DNA of 64,000 nucleotides from Leptotrichia hongkongensis (GTDB lineage Bacteria; Fusobacteriota; Fusobacteriia; Fusobacteriales; Leptotrichiaceae). The notes under the pieces are model-generated. The model was given only the letters and a program-made list of their open reading frames with translations. It did no database searches and was not told the origin of the DNA. Of the stretch, positions 43,620 to 52,716 are shown piece by piece. Positions within the stretch are counted from its first letter, which is position 1, and every line of letters starts with the position of its first letter. The stretch covers positions 95,798 through 159,797 of the forward strand of contig NZ_JBGORW010000007.1 in NCBI RefSeq assembly GCF_041538065.1. The letters run 5' to 3'. Made by a program: the position numbers and the translations under genes.

Positions 43620-45290
43620 ATGAATATGTTATTGTGGGGAGTATTTTATCTTATTGCAACGTTATTTCTGTTATTTTTCTTTTTTAAGGAAAAACAGGTC
43701 ATACATTGGATAAGAACTAAAGAAGATGAAATATTGCAGAAAGTTTCACTTGAGAGAAGCGATAGAAGTTTTATTGCAGGGAATATATTAACAATAGTTG
43801 CATTAATTATTACATCAGTATTTTTCGTGATTGTTGATAAAACGCCAGATTCTGATATTTTTATAAAAGTTTGGGGAATTCTTGGAGTGTTTATTATAAA
43901 TTTAATAATTTATGTTCTAAGAAGACAACATGAATGGATTTTTTTACTTAATCTTGTAATGTTGTTTTTGAGCAGATTAATGTTTAATATTATGGATATA
44001 AATTTTCATATTTATTTGGGAATAAATGTTGTAATTTCATTGATTCTTATTTATTTGTTTAAAGATTTACCAAAAGAAAAAATTGATGAACAAGTGATTC
44101 TAAAGGAAGCTGTGTATGGAAATAAAAAAATGGAGAATATATTGACTGAGGCAAAAGTAAAGAATGAAAGCACAGAAGAAATTTTAAAAAAAATGTTTCC
44201 AAAGGAAAATATTACAGTAGAAGAGAGAATTAAAAGAGAAGAAAGAAAAAGAAGTACATTTGGGAAAGCACTTTCAAGAATTGATAATGCTTTAGTTGCA
44301 ATTATTTTAGTTGGACTGATACAAATGTTTTATATAGGAAATTATGTAATTCCTACAGGTTCAATGGAACCTACAATTAGGATTCAAGATAGGGTTTTTA
44401 CGAATATGGTTAAATATCATTTTTCACACCCTAAAGTTGGACATATAATTGCGTTTAAAGAGCCGATGGAAAATAAACTGATGTTTACAAAAAGAATAGT
44501 TGGAGCAGCGGGAGATACTTTGCAAATTGCAAAAGGGAAAATGAGTATAACAGAATTTAGAATCGCAATTCTTGACAGCGAACCAAAAATTGAATATACT
44601 GGCGATGAAAAACACGACAAACTTGAAGAAGCAAAATATGAAAAAGAATTACAGGAACGTCAAGTTAAAGAAGTTGGTGGAGCAATGATAATAAATGGAC
44701 AGGAATCAGAAATTTTAAAAAGAGTAACACCTCAAAAATTATATTTACCTGAAGGAATTCTTATGAATAATAAAATTTATATTCCTAAAAAAGGTGATAA
44801 AGTAAAACTAGATAAAGTCATTGCAATTGATAAAGTATTTAGAAAAACGGAAGACAAAGATAATACTTTAATTGGTCAAGTAAACTGGGAAAGCTACTAT
44901 GATGGAAAAGGTTACAAAAAATTAAGTGGAAAAGAGTTTTTAGATTTAATAAAGACAGATAAGAATTTTAAAGATATAATAGGAAGTAATGATATCTATA
45001 AAGCTAGCCCTGATAATGTGCTAACTAATAAATACTATACGTTTACTTTAAAAGTTGAAGGTAGAGATGAAATGGTTATGCCAATTATGGACTTTAAGTA
45101 TAATGATGAATTGTTTAAGAAGTTGTTAAATGGAGAAACTATAACACTTGATACTAATTATTATATGGCTATGGGAGATAACACTTCAAATAGTCATGAC
45201 ACAAGATACTTTGGGCTTGTAGCAGAGCCAAGAATTAAGGGTGAATTGCTTGTAAGATGGTGGCCATTGACTAGAATTGGGCTATTATAA
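43620..45290 (+). CDS. lepB: Signal peptidase I, unusually long
   Basis: At 556 residues this is much longer than common signal peptidases (about 180-330). Residues 1-150 hold about five hydrophobic helices, followed by a charged helical segment (about 155-215) and another membrane helix near 225-240. The catalytic Ser248 lies in IPTGSMEPT and Lys291 in FTKRIVGAAGD. The C-terminal box MGDNTSNSHDTRYFG is near residue 520. About 170 residues are inserted between the Lys motif and this box. It cleaves signal peptides of exported proteins at the outer face of the inner membrane, fitting the many secreted proteins in this window. Confidence 0.92.
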   Translation: MNMLLWGVFYLIATLFLLFFFFKEKQVIHWIRTKEDEILQKVSLERSDRSFIAGNILTIVALIITSVFFVIVDKTPDSDIFIKVWGILGVFIINLIIYVLRRQHEWIFLLNLVMLFLSRLMFNIMDINFHIYLGINVVISLILIYLFKDLPKEKIDEQVILKEAVYGNKKMENILTEAKVKNESTEEILKKMFPKENITVEERIKREERKRSTFGKALSRIDNALVAIILVGLIQMFYIGNYVIPTGSMEPTIRIQDRVFTNMVKYHFSHPKVGHIIAFKEPMENKLMFTKRIVGAAGDTLQIAKGKMSITEFRIAILDSEPKIEYTGDEKHDKLEEAKYEKELQERQVKEVGGAMIINGQESEILKRVTPQKLYLPEGILMNNKIYIPKKGDKVKLDKVIAIDKVFRKTEDKDNTLIGQVNWESYYDGKGYKKLSGKEFLDLIKTDKNFKDIIGSNDIYKASPDNVLTNKYYTFTLKVEGRDEMVMPIMDFKYNDELFKKLLNGETITLDTNYYMAMGDNTSNSHDTRYFGLVAEPRIKGELLVRWWPLTRIGLL

Positions 45291-45374
45291 TTTAAGAGCA
45301 TTTACATTTATAAGTGTATTTATTTTAATAATTAAAGAAGAGTTTGATAAAGTTAAATAAAAATGGAGAATAAA

Positions 45375-45929
45375 ATGGAAAATATTGTCGATGAATTGGT
45401 TAAAATTCATAATGAGAGCTTTAAAAATAAAGTTGAAGATAAATATTTTTCTGAAATGATGTTAAGTGAGCAGTATGAGATATACTGCTTATTTAATTTT
45501 GTGAGAGAAAATATTTTTATAGAAAAATTAAAAAAAGAAGATAAAAATAAAATTTTTGAAAAAAGTCAAAAAGAAAAAACGGATTTTGGTAAAAATGAAA
45601 AATTTGAAAAAAATATGTTGGGATATGTCGCATTTTATGGTACAATAGAGAGCATAGATATTTTTGAGGTAGCAATAAAAAAAGAATATCAAGGACAAGG
45701 TTTTGGCGAAAAATTGTTAATTGAAAGCATGAAAAATTTGATTAAGGATAATGAAAATATAAGAATTAAAAATATACATTTTTCAGGAGAAAAATTTTTG
45801 CTGGAAGTTAACGAAAATAACGGAAAAGCGCTAAAACTTTATAAAAAAATTGGATTTGAAGAAATTTATGTAAGGAAAAATTATTATGGGAATAATGAAA
45901 ATGCAATAATAATGATGAAATCTATTTAA
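45375..45929 (+). CDS. GNAT-family acetyltransferase (RimI-like)
   Basis: The ATG at 45375 has GGAG six bases upstream; an in-frame ATG at 45363 overlaps that site and is less likely. The 184-residue protein has the GNAT acetyl-CoA loop as KKEYQGQGFGEKLLIES near residue 100 and the C-terminal NENNGKALKLYKKIGFEEIYVRKNYY pattern, given here in parts: NGKALKLYKKIGFEE and VRKNYYG. These are close to RimI, which acetylates the N-terminus of ribosomal protein S18. TsaB and TsaD genes, common RimI neighbours, are absent, so I leave the symbol blank. Confidence 0.85.
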   Translation: MENIVDELVKIHNESFKNKVEDKYFSEMMLSEQYEIYCLFNFVRENIFIEKLKKEDKNKIFEKSQKEKTDFGKNEKFEKNMLGYVAFYGTIESIDIFEVAIKKEYQGQGFGEKLLIESMKNLIKDNENIRIKNIHFSGEKFLLEVNENNGKALKLYKKIGFEEIYVRKNYYGNNENAIIMMKSI

Positions 45930-46065
45930 ATTTAGATTTTAAAATTCTGAATAGTTTTTTATTATGTCATTAATTTTTTGATAGAATAACGGAATCTATT
46001 GGGGGAATTGTAAAGAGGAAAGTTGAAAATTAAAAGATTTTTTTAAAATAAAAGCAGGGAGAGAT

Positions 46066-49000
46066 ATGAGAGAGAATAGTATTTCGTTAGAATTAAAAAA
46101 ACAGATAACGCCAAGTATTTTCGTAATCGGAGAGGAATATTATAATAAGAGTTTGGGGAATATAACTGCACTTTTCGCTGATGGAAATTTTATAACGGTG
46201 GAAGGTGAGTACAAGGAAAACAGTCTTTGTAAGACATCAATTACGGTAGAACAGAAAAAAGGGGAATTTATCGAAGCAAACTGTGATTGCATATTTTTTA
46301 AGAATAATAAGAAAAATTGTTGTAAACACGTTGTAACTTTGGGGATGATGGCAGATCATTCAGAAAAAATTTCAAAAGTTATTGGGACAGATGAAATTGA
46401 AATGATGTTTGAAGATGATTTTGAGGAAGATAATAAAAAAATAGCCAAGATTAAGGAAAAAGACCAAAATATTAGAACTGAAAAAGCTACTGTGAAAAAT
46501 TCAGAAAATGATAATAAAAATAAATCAAGACAGAGATTAAAACTAAAAAGTGAAAATACAAAAAAATTAGATAAAACAGTTGAAACTTTTGAAAAAGAGG
46601 AAAATATTCAAAATGGTGCATTTACAAATTTTGATAAAAAAAATAAAAATTTGGAAATTAAATTTGAAACAATTGAAACAAATACTGAAAAAGCTGTAAA
46701 AGATGAAATTGAAAAAGAGAATATAGATTTTCAAAAAAAGAAAATAAATGAGGAAATATTGGAAAATGTTGAAAGTATTTCTAAAAAAATTAATGAAATC
46801 TATAATCTTTATTTAGAAATCGAAAATATTCAAGCTGATGAAAAACAGGAAATGAAACTGGAAATAGAAATTGATGAAGGAAGTTATAGCGACTATAAAT
46901 ATGGGTATGACTATAATCAGGAAAATAATGTGCCAGACTATATTTTGCGAATAAAGACAGGATTTAAGAAAATATATTATGTAAAAGATATTTTGAAGTT
47001 TATTGAGGCTATTGTGAAAGAAAGGGAATATGAAGTTACTTCCAAAATTACTTACAGCCCTAAGAACTGTTTTTTCAATGAAACAAATAAAAAAATAATC
47101 AATGCAATTTACGAATACAGCAAAGAGATTCAAAGTGTTATAGACAGCGGAATTAAAGATAAAAAAGGCTTGAAAGTATATGAAATGCTTTTAAATAAAC
47201 TGCTTGTAGCTATGGAAAAAGGAAAAAATCTTATTTTGTTAGGGGAGCAAAAACAGATAATGAGCAGTTATGAGCCTTTATTTGTAATCGAAAATGGCAG
47301 AATTATGATGAGAAATATAGAAAAAATCTCGAAAAATAGCCCATTTTATTCTTTTTCAAATGATACAGCGAAAGTCTTTAAGATGGATGCGAATGAGGAA
47401 AGATTTTTTGGGAAATTTGATTCTCTAGATACAGATTTATTTAATCAGCTTTCGTTTGAGGATAATCAGAAGCTGGGAGCAGTTTTGAGATATGAGAATG
47501 TAAATGTTGCTGAATATATTGAAGAAGATGGAAATATTGATATTTTTGTTTCAGAAACTGATGAAAAGGAAGTAGTGAAGGTTAATCTGTCAAATACTAT
47601 TTGTGCAATAAAGAAAAATGGAAAATATTTTATTCCAAGAAAAAATATGAATTTATTCAAGGAACTAAGAAAACTTGTAGAAAGTTATTCTGTTGCAAAT
47701 ATAGAATTGACAGAAGGTACTTATAATGTAAATTATGAAGGTCTAGGGAAAATTTCAGAATATATTGATAAAAAATATTCAAACAAGGTAAAAATTCATT
47801 TAGACAATAAAATAAAAAATGCAAGAAATATAGATGTTCATATTGGAATAAAGAAAGTGGAGCATAATTTCTTGAATATCAGTTTTGATATTGAGGGAAT
47901 AAAGACTGAAGATGTGGAAATTGTGATGGAAGCCATTAAAAATGAACAAAAATACATAACGCTTTCAAGTGGAGAGCTTGTAAAAATTGCCAACAAAAGT
48001 ATTGAGGAATTAGTTGGAATTACAGATTCTATTTCTAATCTGAAAGTAGGAGAAAATAAAATTTCTAAAATAAAGGCATTGCAGCTTGCTCAAGTTTCAA
48101 AAAATATTCAGGAAGAACTTGTAAAAATGGATGAATTTAAGGATTTGTTCCATAAAATAAAAAATCGGCAGGAAATTGAGCCACATAATATAAATGTAAA
48201 ATTATTTCCATATCAAAAATTAGGATTTAACTGGTTAAAAAATATGTATGATATTGGATTTGGTGGAGTTTTAGCCGATGATATGGGTCTTGGTAAGACT
48301 TTACAGACAATTTCACTGTTAAATGAGATTTATCAGGAAAATAGAGATTTTTCGGCATTGATTATTGTACCAAGTTCATTATTATACAATTGGAAGGAAG
48401 AGATTATCAAGTTTACAGGGATAAGTCCAACTCTAATTGAAGGAACGGCAGTTCAAAGAAAAGAAATTATTTCAAGAAAATCAAAAGGATTTATGATAAC
48501 AACTTATCAGGCTTTGAGAAATGATATAGAGGAATATAAAAACAGAGAATTTGACGTAGTAGTGCTAGATGAGGCCCAAAATATAAAGACAACGACATCT
48601 CAAATAAAGAAGGCGGTTATGAAAATCAATAGCAAAGTTAATTTTGCATTGACAGGAACACCAGTTGAAAATAATATTTTAGAATTATGGTCAATCTTTG
48701 ATTTTGTAATACCTGGTTATCTCGATAATTTGACAAAATTTAAAAAAACTTATAAGGAAGCCATTATAAATCCAAATTCTTCTAAAATAAATAATCTACG
48801 TGAAATCATAGCTCCATTTTTGTTAAGAAGAACAAAGAAGGAAGTGCTGACTGAATTGCCAGACAAGATTGAATCAAATATGGTTGTAACATTAAGTAAG
48901 GAGCAAAAGCAGCTATATATGTCCTATATTAAGCAGGCCAAGAGTGAAATGAAGAAATTCAACAAAAATGACAACAATAGAATGAAAATACTTGCAATCT

Positions 49001-49578
49001 TGACAAAACTTAGACAAATCTGTAATTCGCCAACTTTATTCAAGCAAGACTATAAAGGTGAGGTAGCAAAGATAGAAGTACTTCGGGATTTACTTCCAGA
49101 TATTACAGAAAATGGGCATAGATTATTGATTTTTTCACAATTTGTAGGAACTTTGAAGGAAATTGAAAAAGAGCTTGTAAGTATGGGGATTGAATATTTT
49201 TATATTGATGGAAACGTAAAGTCTAAGGAAAGAGTTGAGATTTGTAACAGATTTAACGCCGGAGAAAGACAAGCTGTCTTAATTTCGCTAAAAGCAGGTG
49301 GAACAGGATTAAATCTTGTTGGAGCAGATGTTGTAATTCATTATGATCCGTGGTGGAATATTGCTGTTGAAAATCAAGCAAGTGACAGAGCATATAGAAT
49401 TGGACAGAAAAAAAGTGTGCAAGTTATAAAACTTGTGACAGAAGGAACAATTGAGGAAAAAATCATAAAAATTCAGGAAAATAAACGTCAATTAAGCGAG
49501 AATTTACTAGAAAGTAAAGACGGAGAGAAAGTCCTTTTTGAAATGAGTGATAAGGAATTAATGGAATTATTAAGCTAA
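46066..49578 (+). CDS. SNF2-family helicase with SWIM zinc finger
   Basis: The 1170-residue protein has a SWIM zinc finger near the N-terminus with ligands Cys73, Cys75, Cys86 and His88 (NCDCIFF and NCCKHVV). A Lys/Glu/Asn-rich, probably disordered linker follows (about 115-235). The middle region holds the bacterial SNF2-associated domain. The SNF2 ATPase begins near 705: LADDMGLGKT is Walker A (about 735), VVLDEAQNIK is motif II (DEAQ) and TGTPVENN is motif III. The helicase C domain (about 1000-1130) has SLKAGGTGLNLVGA and DRAYRIGQ. It probably remodels nucleoprotein or transcription complexes. The exact task is unknown. No restriction or defence genes are adjacent. Confidence 0.92.
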   Translation: MRENSISLELKKQITPSIFVIGEEYYNKSLGNITALFADGNFITVEGEYKENSLCKTSITVEQKKGEFIEANCDCIFFKNNKKNCCKHVVTLGMMADHSEKISKVIGTDEIEMMFEDDFEEDNKKIAKIKEKDQNIRTEKATVKNSENDNKNKSRQRLKLKSENTKKLDKTVETFEKEENIQNGAFTNFDKKNKNLEIKFETIETNTEKAVKDEIEKENIDFQKKKINEEILENVESISKKINEIYNLYLEIENIQADEKQEMKLEIEIDEGSYSDYKYGYDYNQENNVPDYILRIKTGFKKIYYVKDILKFIEAIVKEREYEVTSKITYSPKNCFFNETNKKIINAIYEYSKEIQSVIDSGIKDKKGLKVYEMLLNKLLVAMEKGKNLILLGEQKQIMSSYEPLFVIENGRIMMRNIEKISKNSPFYSFSNDTAKVFKMDANEERFFGKFDSLDTDLFNQLSFEDNQKLGAVLRYENVNVAEYIEEDGNIDIFVSETDEKEVVKVNLSNTICAIKKNGKYFIPRKNMNLFKELRKLVESYSVANIELTEGTYNVNYEGLGKISEYIDKKYSNKVKIHLDNKIKNARNIDVHIGIKKVEHNFLNISFDIEGIKTEDVEIVMEAIKNEQKYITLSSGELVKIANKSIEELVGITDSISNLKVGENKISKIKALQLAQVSKNIQEELVKMDEFKDLFHKIKNRQEIEPHNINVKLFPYQKLGFNWLKNMYDIGFGGVLADDMGLGKTLQTISLLNEIYQENRDFSALIIVPSSLLYNWKEEIIKFTGISPTLIEGTAVQRKEIISRKSKGFMITTYQALRNDIEEYKNREFDVVVLDEAQNIKTTTSQIKKAVMKINSKVNFALTGTPVENNILELWSIFDFVIPGYLDNLTKFKKTYKEAIINPNSSKINNLREIIAPFLLRRTKKEVLTELPDKIESNMVVTLSKEQKQLYMSYIKQAKSEMKKFNKNDNNRMKILAILTKLRQICNSPTLFKQDYKGEVAKIEVLRDLLPDITENGHRLLIFSQFVGTLKEIEKELVSMGIEYFYIDGNVKSKERVEICNRFNAGERQAVLISLKAGGTGLNLVGADVVIHYDPWWNIAVENQASDRAYRIGQKKSVQVIKLVTEGTIEEKIIKIQENKRQLSENLLESKDGEKVLFEMSDKELMELLS

Positions 49579-49614
49579 ACTAAAAAAATTTACATTATTA
49601 TTAATAAATTTTAG

Positions 49615-49643
49615 TTGCATTTTTTACATTCATTTGGTATAAT
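49615..49643 (+). promoter_or_regulatory. Promoter of acpP
   Basis: TTGCAT (49615-49620) and TATAAT (49638-49643) are 17 bases apart, and TTTGG precedes the -10 box. The start codon follows after 34 bases. Confidence 0.7.
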
Positions 49644-49677
49644 AATTCTAGAAAATTAATATGGAGGTGGCATTATA

Positions 49678-49902
49678 ATGCTAGATAAAATTAAATCAAT
49701 AGTAGTAGATCAATTAGGAGTAGATGAAGATCAAGTAACAGAAGATGCATCTTTTGTTGATGATTTAGGAGCAGATTCATTAGATACAGTTGAATTAATC
49801 ATGGCTTTTGAAGAAGAATTTGACATTGAAATTCCTGATGAAGATGCACAAAAAATTAAAACAGTTAAAGATGTAATTGAATACATCGAATCTAAACAAT
49901 AG
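49678..49902 (+). CDS. acpP: Acyl carrier protein
   Basis: The 74-residue acidic protein carries fatty-acyl chains on a phosphopantetheine arm attached to Ser34 in GADSLDTVELIM. The four-helix pattern (IKSIVVDQLGVDEDQV, then FDIEIPDEDAQKIKTV) is standard. It has its own strong promoter and terminator, so it is expressed alone and highly. FabF, 740 bases downstream, uses its acylated form, and CoaD helps make the coenzyme A from which the arm is derived. AcpP is often beside fabF and rnc, as here. Confidence 0.97.
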   Translation: MLDKIKSIVVDQLGVDEDQVTEDASFVDDLGADSLDTVELIMAFEEEFDIEIPDEDAQKIKTVKDVIEYIESKQ

Positions 49903-49913
49903 ATAAAACTTTT

Positions 49914-49936
49914 GGGGGACTTTCCCCCCTTTTTTA
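49914..49936 (+). terminator. Terminator of acpP
   Basis: GGGGGA (49914-49919) and TCCCCC (49923-49928) form a tight GC stem, followed by CTTTTTT. Confidence 0.85.
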
Positions 49937-50006
49937 TTGAAAAAAAAATGAAAAAATGTTAAAATAGTCTTATTGTAAAAAAGTTATTATTTAAAATAAT
50001 AAAATA

Positions 50007-50029
50007 AATTAATTAATTAATTAATTAAT
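50007..50029 (+). repeat. Short tandem repeat of AATT
   Basis: AATT is repeated about 5.75 times in a row at 50007-50029. It lies between the acpP terminator and the hairpin-repeat pair, outside any gene. Confidence 0.9.
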
Positions 50030-50044
50030 GTAATCTATTTTTAA

Positions 50045-50575
50045 CATAATTAATAAAAAGTTTTTTCGTGTTATGGATTATTTTGGCTAATAATTGTTTT
50101 TTCTTTTATATTTTTTAATTTCTTTTTATGTAAGGGCATCAGACGCCATGCCCTTACAACCCCGCTTTACGCAAAACTTTCTTATAAAGAAAAAATAAAA
50201 CTCGATTTTGAATTAAGGTTATTTTAACACCAATAAATGTTTATGATTTAAAATATACTCCAAAATCTCAAACAGTTATTTTTCCTTTAACGAAATTTTG
50301 CTTATTATTTCCAGTATCGTAATTATTGTAATTAATTTAAAAACGTCGTGATTTTTTTGAAAGAAAATTGGTTGTTTGAGCTTTTTAAAGGTTTCTAAAT
50401 TACAATTAATTTAAAGAGGTAACAAGAACTTTTGTTTAAAAGCGAGTTTCAATTTTATTTCAAAAAAATGCTTAGACAAGTCGGGATTGTAAAGGGGATG
50501 ATGACTGATCCCCTTTACGTTTAAAAAAAGAAAAATATACAAAAATAAAAGAAAAACCCTTTTATTAATAACAAT
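50045..50575. repeat. Inverted pair of modular hairpin repeats (copies C and D)
   Basis: The 738-base gap between acpP and fabF holds two related repeats in opposite orientation. The outer ends, TTAATAAAAAGTTTTTTC at about 50049 and its near inverse before 50575, suggest one composite. The left unit has a perfect small hairpin GTAAGGGCAT/ATGCCCTTAC (50130-50157). The right unit, read on the minus strand, has GTAAAGGGGAT/ATCCCCTTTAC (50489-50518), then CTTGTCTAAGC, and a long hairpin at 50356-50464. That stem pairs 14 of 15 positions and its loop starts AAACTCGC and ends GCTCAAACA. No gene lies here. Confidence 0.6.
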
Positions 50576-50640
50576 TTATTTTATAAAATTTAAAATTTGT
50601 ATTTAGAATTATAAAAAAATAAAAGATGAGAGGTGTATTA

Positions 50641-51873
50641 ATGAGAAGAGTAGTTATTACAGGAATAGGATTAGTAACTCCGTTGGGAACCGGGAAAGAT
50701 AAGGCTTGGAAAAATTTGTTGGCTGGAGAATGTGGAATTGATAAGATTACACAGTTTGATACTTCAGAGCATTCAGTGCATATTGCAGCAGAAGTGAAAG
50801 ACTTTGTGCCTGAAAATTATATTGAAAAAAAAGAATTGAAAAAAATAGCTAGATTTTCGCAATTTGCGATTGCGGCTTCTAAAGAAGCATTGGAAGATGC
50901 TAAACTTGAAATTACAGAAGAAAATGCGGATAGAATTGGAGTGATTATTGGTTCAGGGATAGGAGGACTGGATGTAATTGAGCAGGAAGTGGAAAAGCTT
51001 GTTACTAAAGGACCTAAAAGAGTATCACCATTTTATATTCCAGCAGCAATCTTGAATATGGCTTCTGGAAATACTTCAATTTATATTGGAGCAAAAGGGC
51101 CTAATAAGACTGTTGTTACAGCTTGTGCTTCAGGAACGAACTCAATTGGAGATGCTTTTCAAGCAATTTTATTAGGAAAAGCTGATGCAATGGTAGCAGG
51201 AGGAACAGAAGCAACTGTAACTCCATCGGGAATAGCAGGATTTGCAAACTTGAAAGCATTGTCAACTAATCCAGATCCTAAAACTGCATCACGTCCATTT
51301 ACAGCGGATAGAGATGGATTTGTACTTGGGGAAGGTGCTGGAGTGCTAGTGCTGGAAGAATTGGAACACGCTAAAAAACGTGGAGCAAAAATTTATGCAG
51401 AAGTTGTTGGATATGGAGAAACAGGAGATGCTTATCATATGACAGCACCATCTGACGGTGGAGAAGGAGCAGCAAGAGCGTTTAAAATGGCTTTGGAGCA
51501 AGGAAATATTAAACCAGAGGAAGTTGGATACATTAATGCACATGGAACATCAACACCTGCAAATGATAAAAATGAAACACAAGCAATAAAAACAGCATTT
51601 GGAGAACATGCATATAAACTTGCTGTGAGTTCTACAAAAGGTGCGACAGGACATTTATTAGGTGGAGCAGGTGGAATTGAAGCAGCATTCTTGGCACTTG
51701 CGATTTCAGAAGGAATCATGCCTCCAACAATAAATTATGAAAATCCAGATCCATTATGTGACTTGGATTATGTACCAAACAAACCAGTTAAAAGAGATAT
51801 TGAAGTAGGAATGTCAAGCTCACTAGGATTTGGTGGACACAATGCAGTTTTAGCATTTAGAAAATATAAATAA
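50641..51873 (+). CDS. fabF: 3-oxoacyl-[ACP] synthase II
   Basis: The ATG at 50641 has GAGGTG six bases upstream and yields MRRVVITGIGLVTPLG; the ATG at 50626 overlaps the site. The 410-residue enzyme condenses malonyl-ACP with acyl-ACP in fatty-acid elongation. Cys162 lies in VVTACASGTNSIG, the first catalytic His in NAHGTSTPAND near 300 and the second in KGATGHLLGGAGG near 337. The C-terminal SSLGFGGHNAVL is canonical. It probably also serves as the temperature-control enzyme. It precedes rnc by 99 bases. Confidence 0.97.
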   Translation: MRRVVITGIGLVTPLGTGKDKAWKNLLAGECGIDKITQFDTSEHSVHIAAEVKDFVPENYIEKKELKKIARFSQFAIAASKEALEDAKLEITEENADRIGVIIGSGIGGLDVIEQEVEKLVTKGPKRVSPFYIPAAILNMASGNTSIYIGAKGPNKTVVTACASGTNSIGDAFQAILLGKADAMVAGGTEATVTPSGIAGFANLKALSTNPDPKTASRPFTADRDGFVLGEGAGVLVLEELEHAKKRGAKIYAEVVGYGETGDAYHMTAPSDGGEGAARAFKMALEQGNIKPEEVGYINAHGTSTPANDKNETQAIKTAFGEHAYKLAVSSTKGATGHLLGGAGGIEAAFLALAISEGIMPPTINYENPDPLCDLDYVPNKPVKRDIEVGMSSSLGFGGHNAVLAFRKYK

Positions 51874-51894
51874 TAAAAATATTTTGAAATAATT

Positions 51895-51924
51895 AAGGGG
51901 AGAATAGGTATTAATTTTCCCCTT
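51895..51924 (+). promoter_or_regulatory. Hairpin between fabF and rnc
   Basis: AAGGGGA (51895-51901) pairs with TCCCCTT (51918-51924), closed further by AAT/ATT. There is no T run after it, so it is a poor terminator. A leader hairpin just upstream of rnc could be a processing site, but the stem is short for RNase III. Confidence 0.35.
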
Positions 51925-51972
51925 GATTAAACACTAAAAAAATAAGATAGAAGATAAAAGGAGGTGAGACGA

Positions 51973-52686
51973 ATGGAAATAAATAGGAATAGAAACGCTG
52001 ATGAATTAATGAAAAAAATAGGATACGAATTTAAAAATAAGGAGTATCTGGAAGAAGCGTTGACACATAGATCGTATTCCAATGAAACCGAGAAGGATAG
52101 AAGATTTAATAATGAAAAGCTCGAATTTTTAGGAGATGCGATTTTGAATCTTATAACAACAGAGTATATTTATGAACTTTATGAAAAAAAGACGGAAGGA
52201 GAACTTGCAAAGCTTAAAAGTCAGATTATAAGCGAACCTGTATTTTCAACTATTGCGAGTGAGCTTGAGCTAGGAGAGTATTTATACTTGAGTAATGGTG
52301 AAATTATGTCTAGCGGAAGACACAGAAGATCTATTCTAGGGGATGCTTTTGAAGCTTTGATTGGTGCGATTTTTAAGGATTCTGATTATTATACTGCGAA
52401 AAATATTGCATTAAAATTTTTACTTGGGAAAATAAACAAACTTGAAGAAATAGAAGGAACAGGAGACTATAAAACAGTTTTGCAGGAATTTGTACAAGGA
52501 AAGTACAGAAAAATGCCTGAATATAATTTGATTAAAACTAGTGGACCAGACCATGACAAAGTTTTTGAAATGTCTGTAAGCTGGAATGATAAAATTCATG
52601 GTATAGGAACTGGAAAAAGTAAAAAAGAGGCAGAAAAACATGCTGCAAGGGAAGCTCTCGCAAGATTAAAAAAATCAGAAAAGTAA
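51973..52686 (+). CDS. rnc: Ribonuclease III
   Basis: The ATG at 51973 lies eight bases after AAGGAGG; the GTG at 51964 overlaps that site. The 237-residue enzyme cuts double-stranded RNA in rRNA processing and mRNA decay. The signature NEKLEFLGDAILNL is near residue 45, with the second acidic site in GDAFEALIGAIF near 118. The C-terminal double-stranded-RNA-binding domain ends GKSKKEAEKHAAREALARL. It would also act on the hairpin repeats of this window if they are transcribed. Confidence 0.97.
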   Translation: MEINRNRNADELMKKIGYEFKNKEYLEEALTHRSYSNETEKDRRFNNEKLEFLGDAILNLITTEYIYELYEKKTEGELAKLKSQIISEPVFSTIASELELGEYLYLSNGEIMSSGRHRRSILGDAFEALIGAIFKDSDYYTAKNIALKFLLGKINKLEEIEGTGDYKTVLQEFVQGKYRKMPEYNLIKTSGPDHDKVFEMSVSWNDKIHGIGTGKSKKEAEKHAAREALARLKKSEK

Positions 52687-52716
52687 AAAAATGCAATCAA
52701 AAAATAGGAGAACAGG

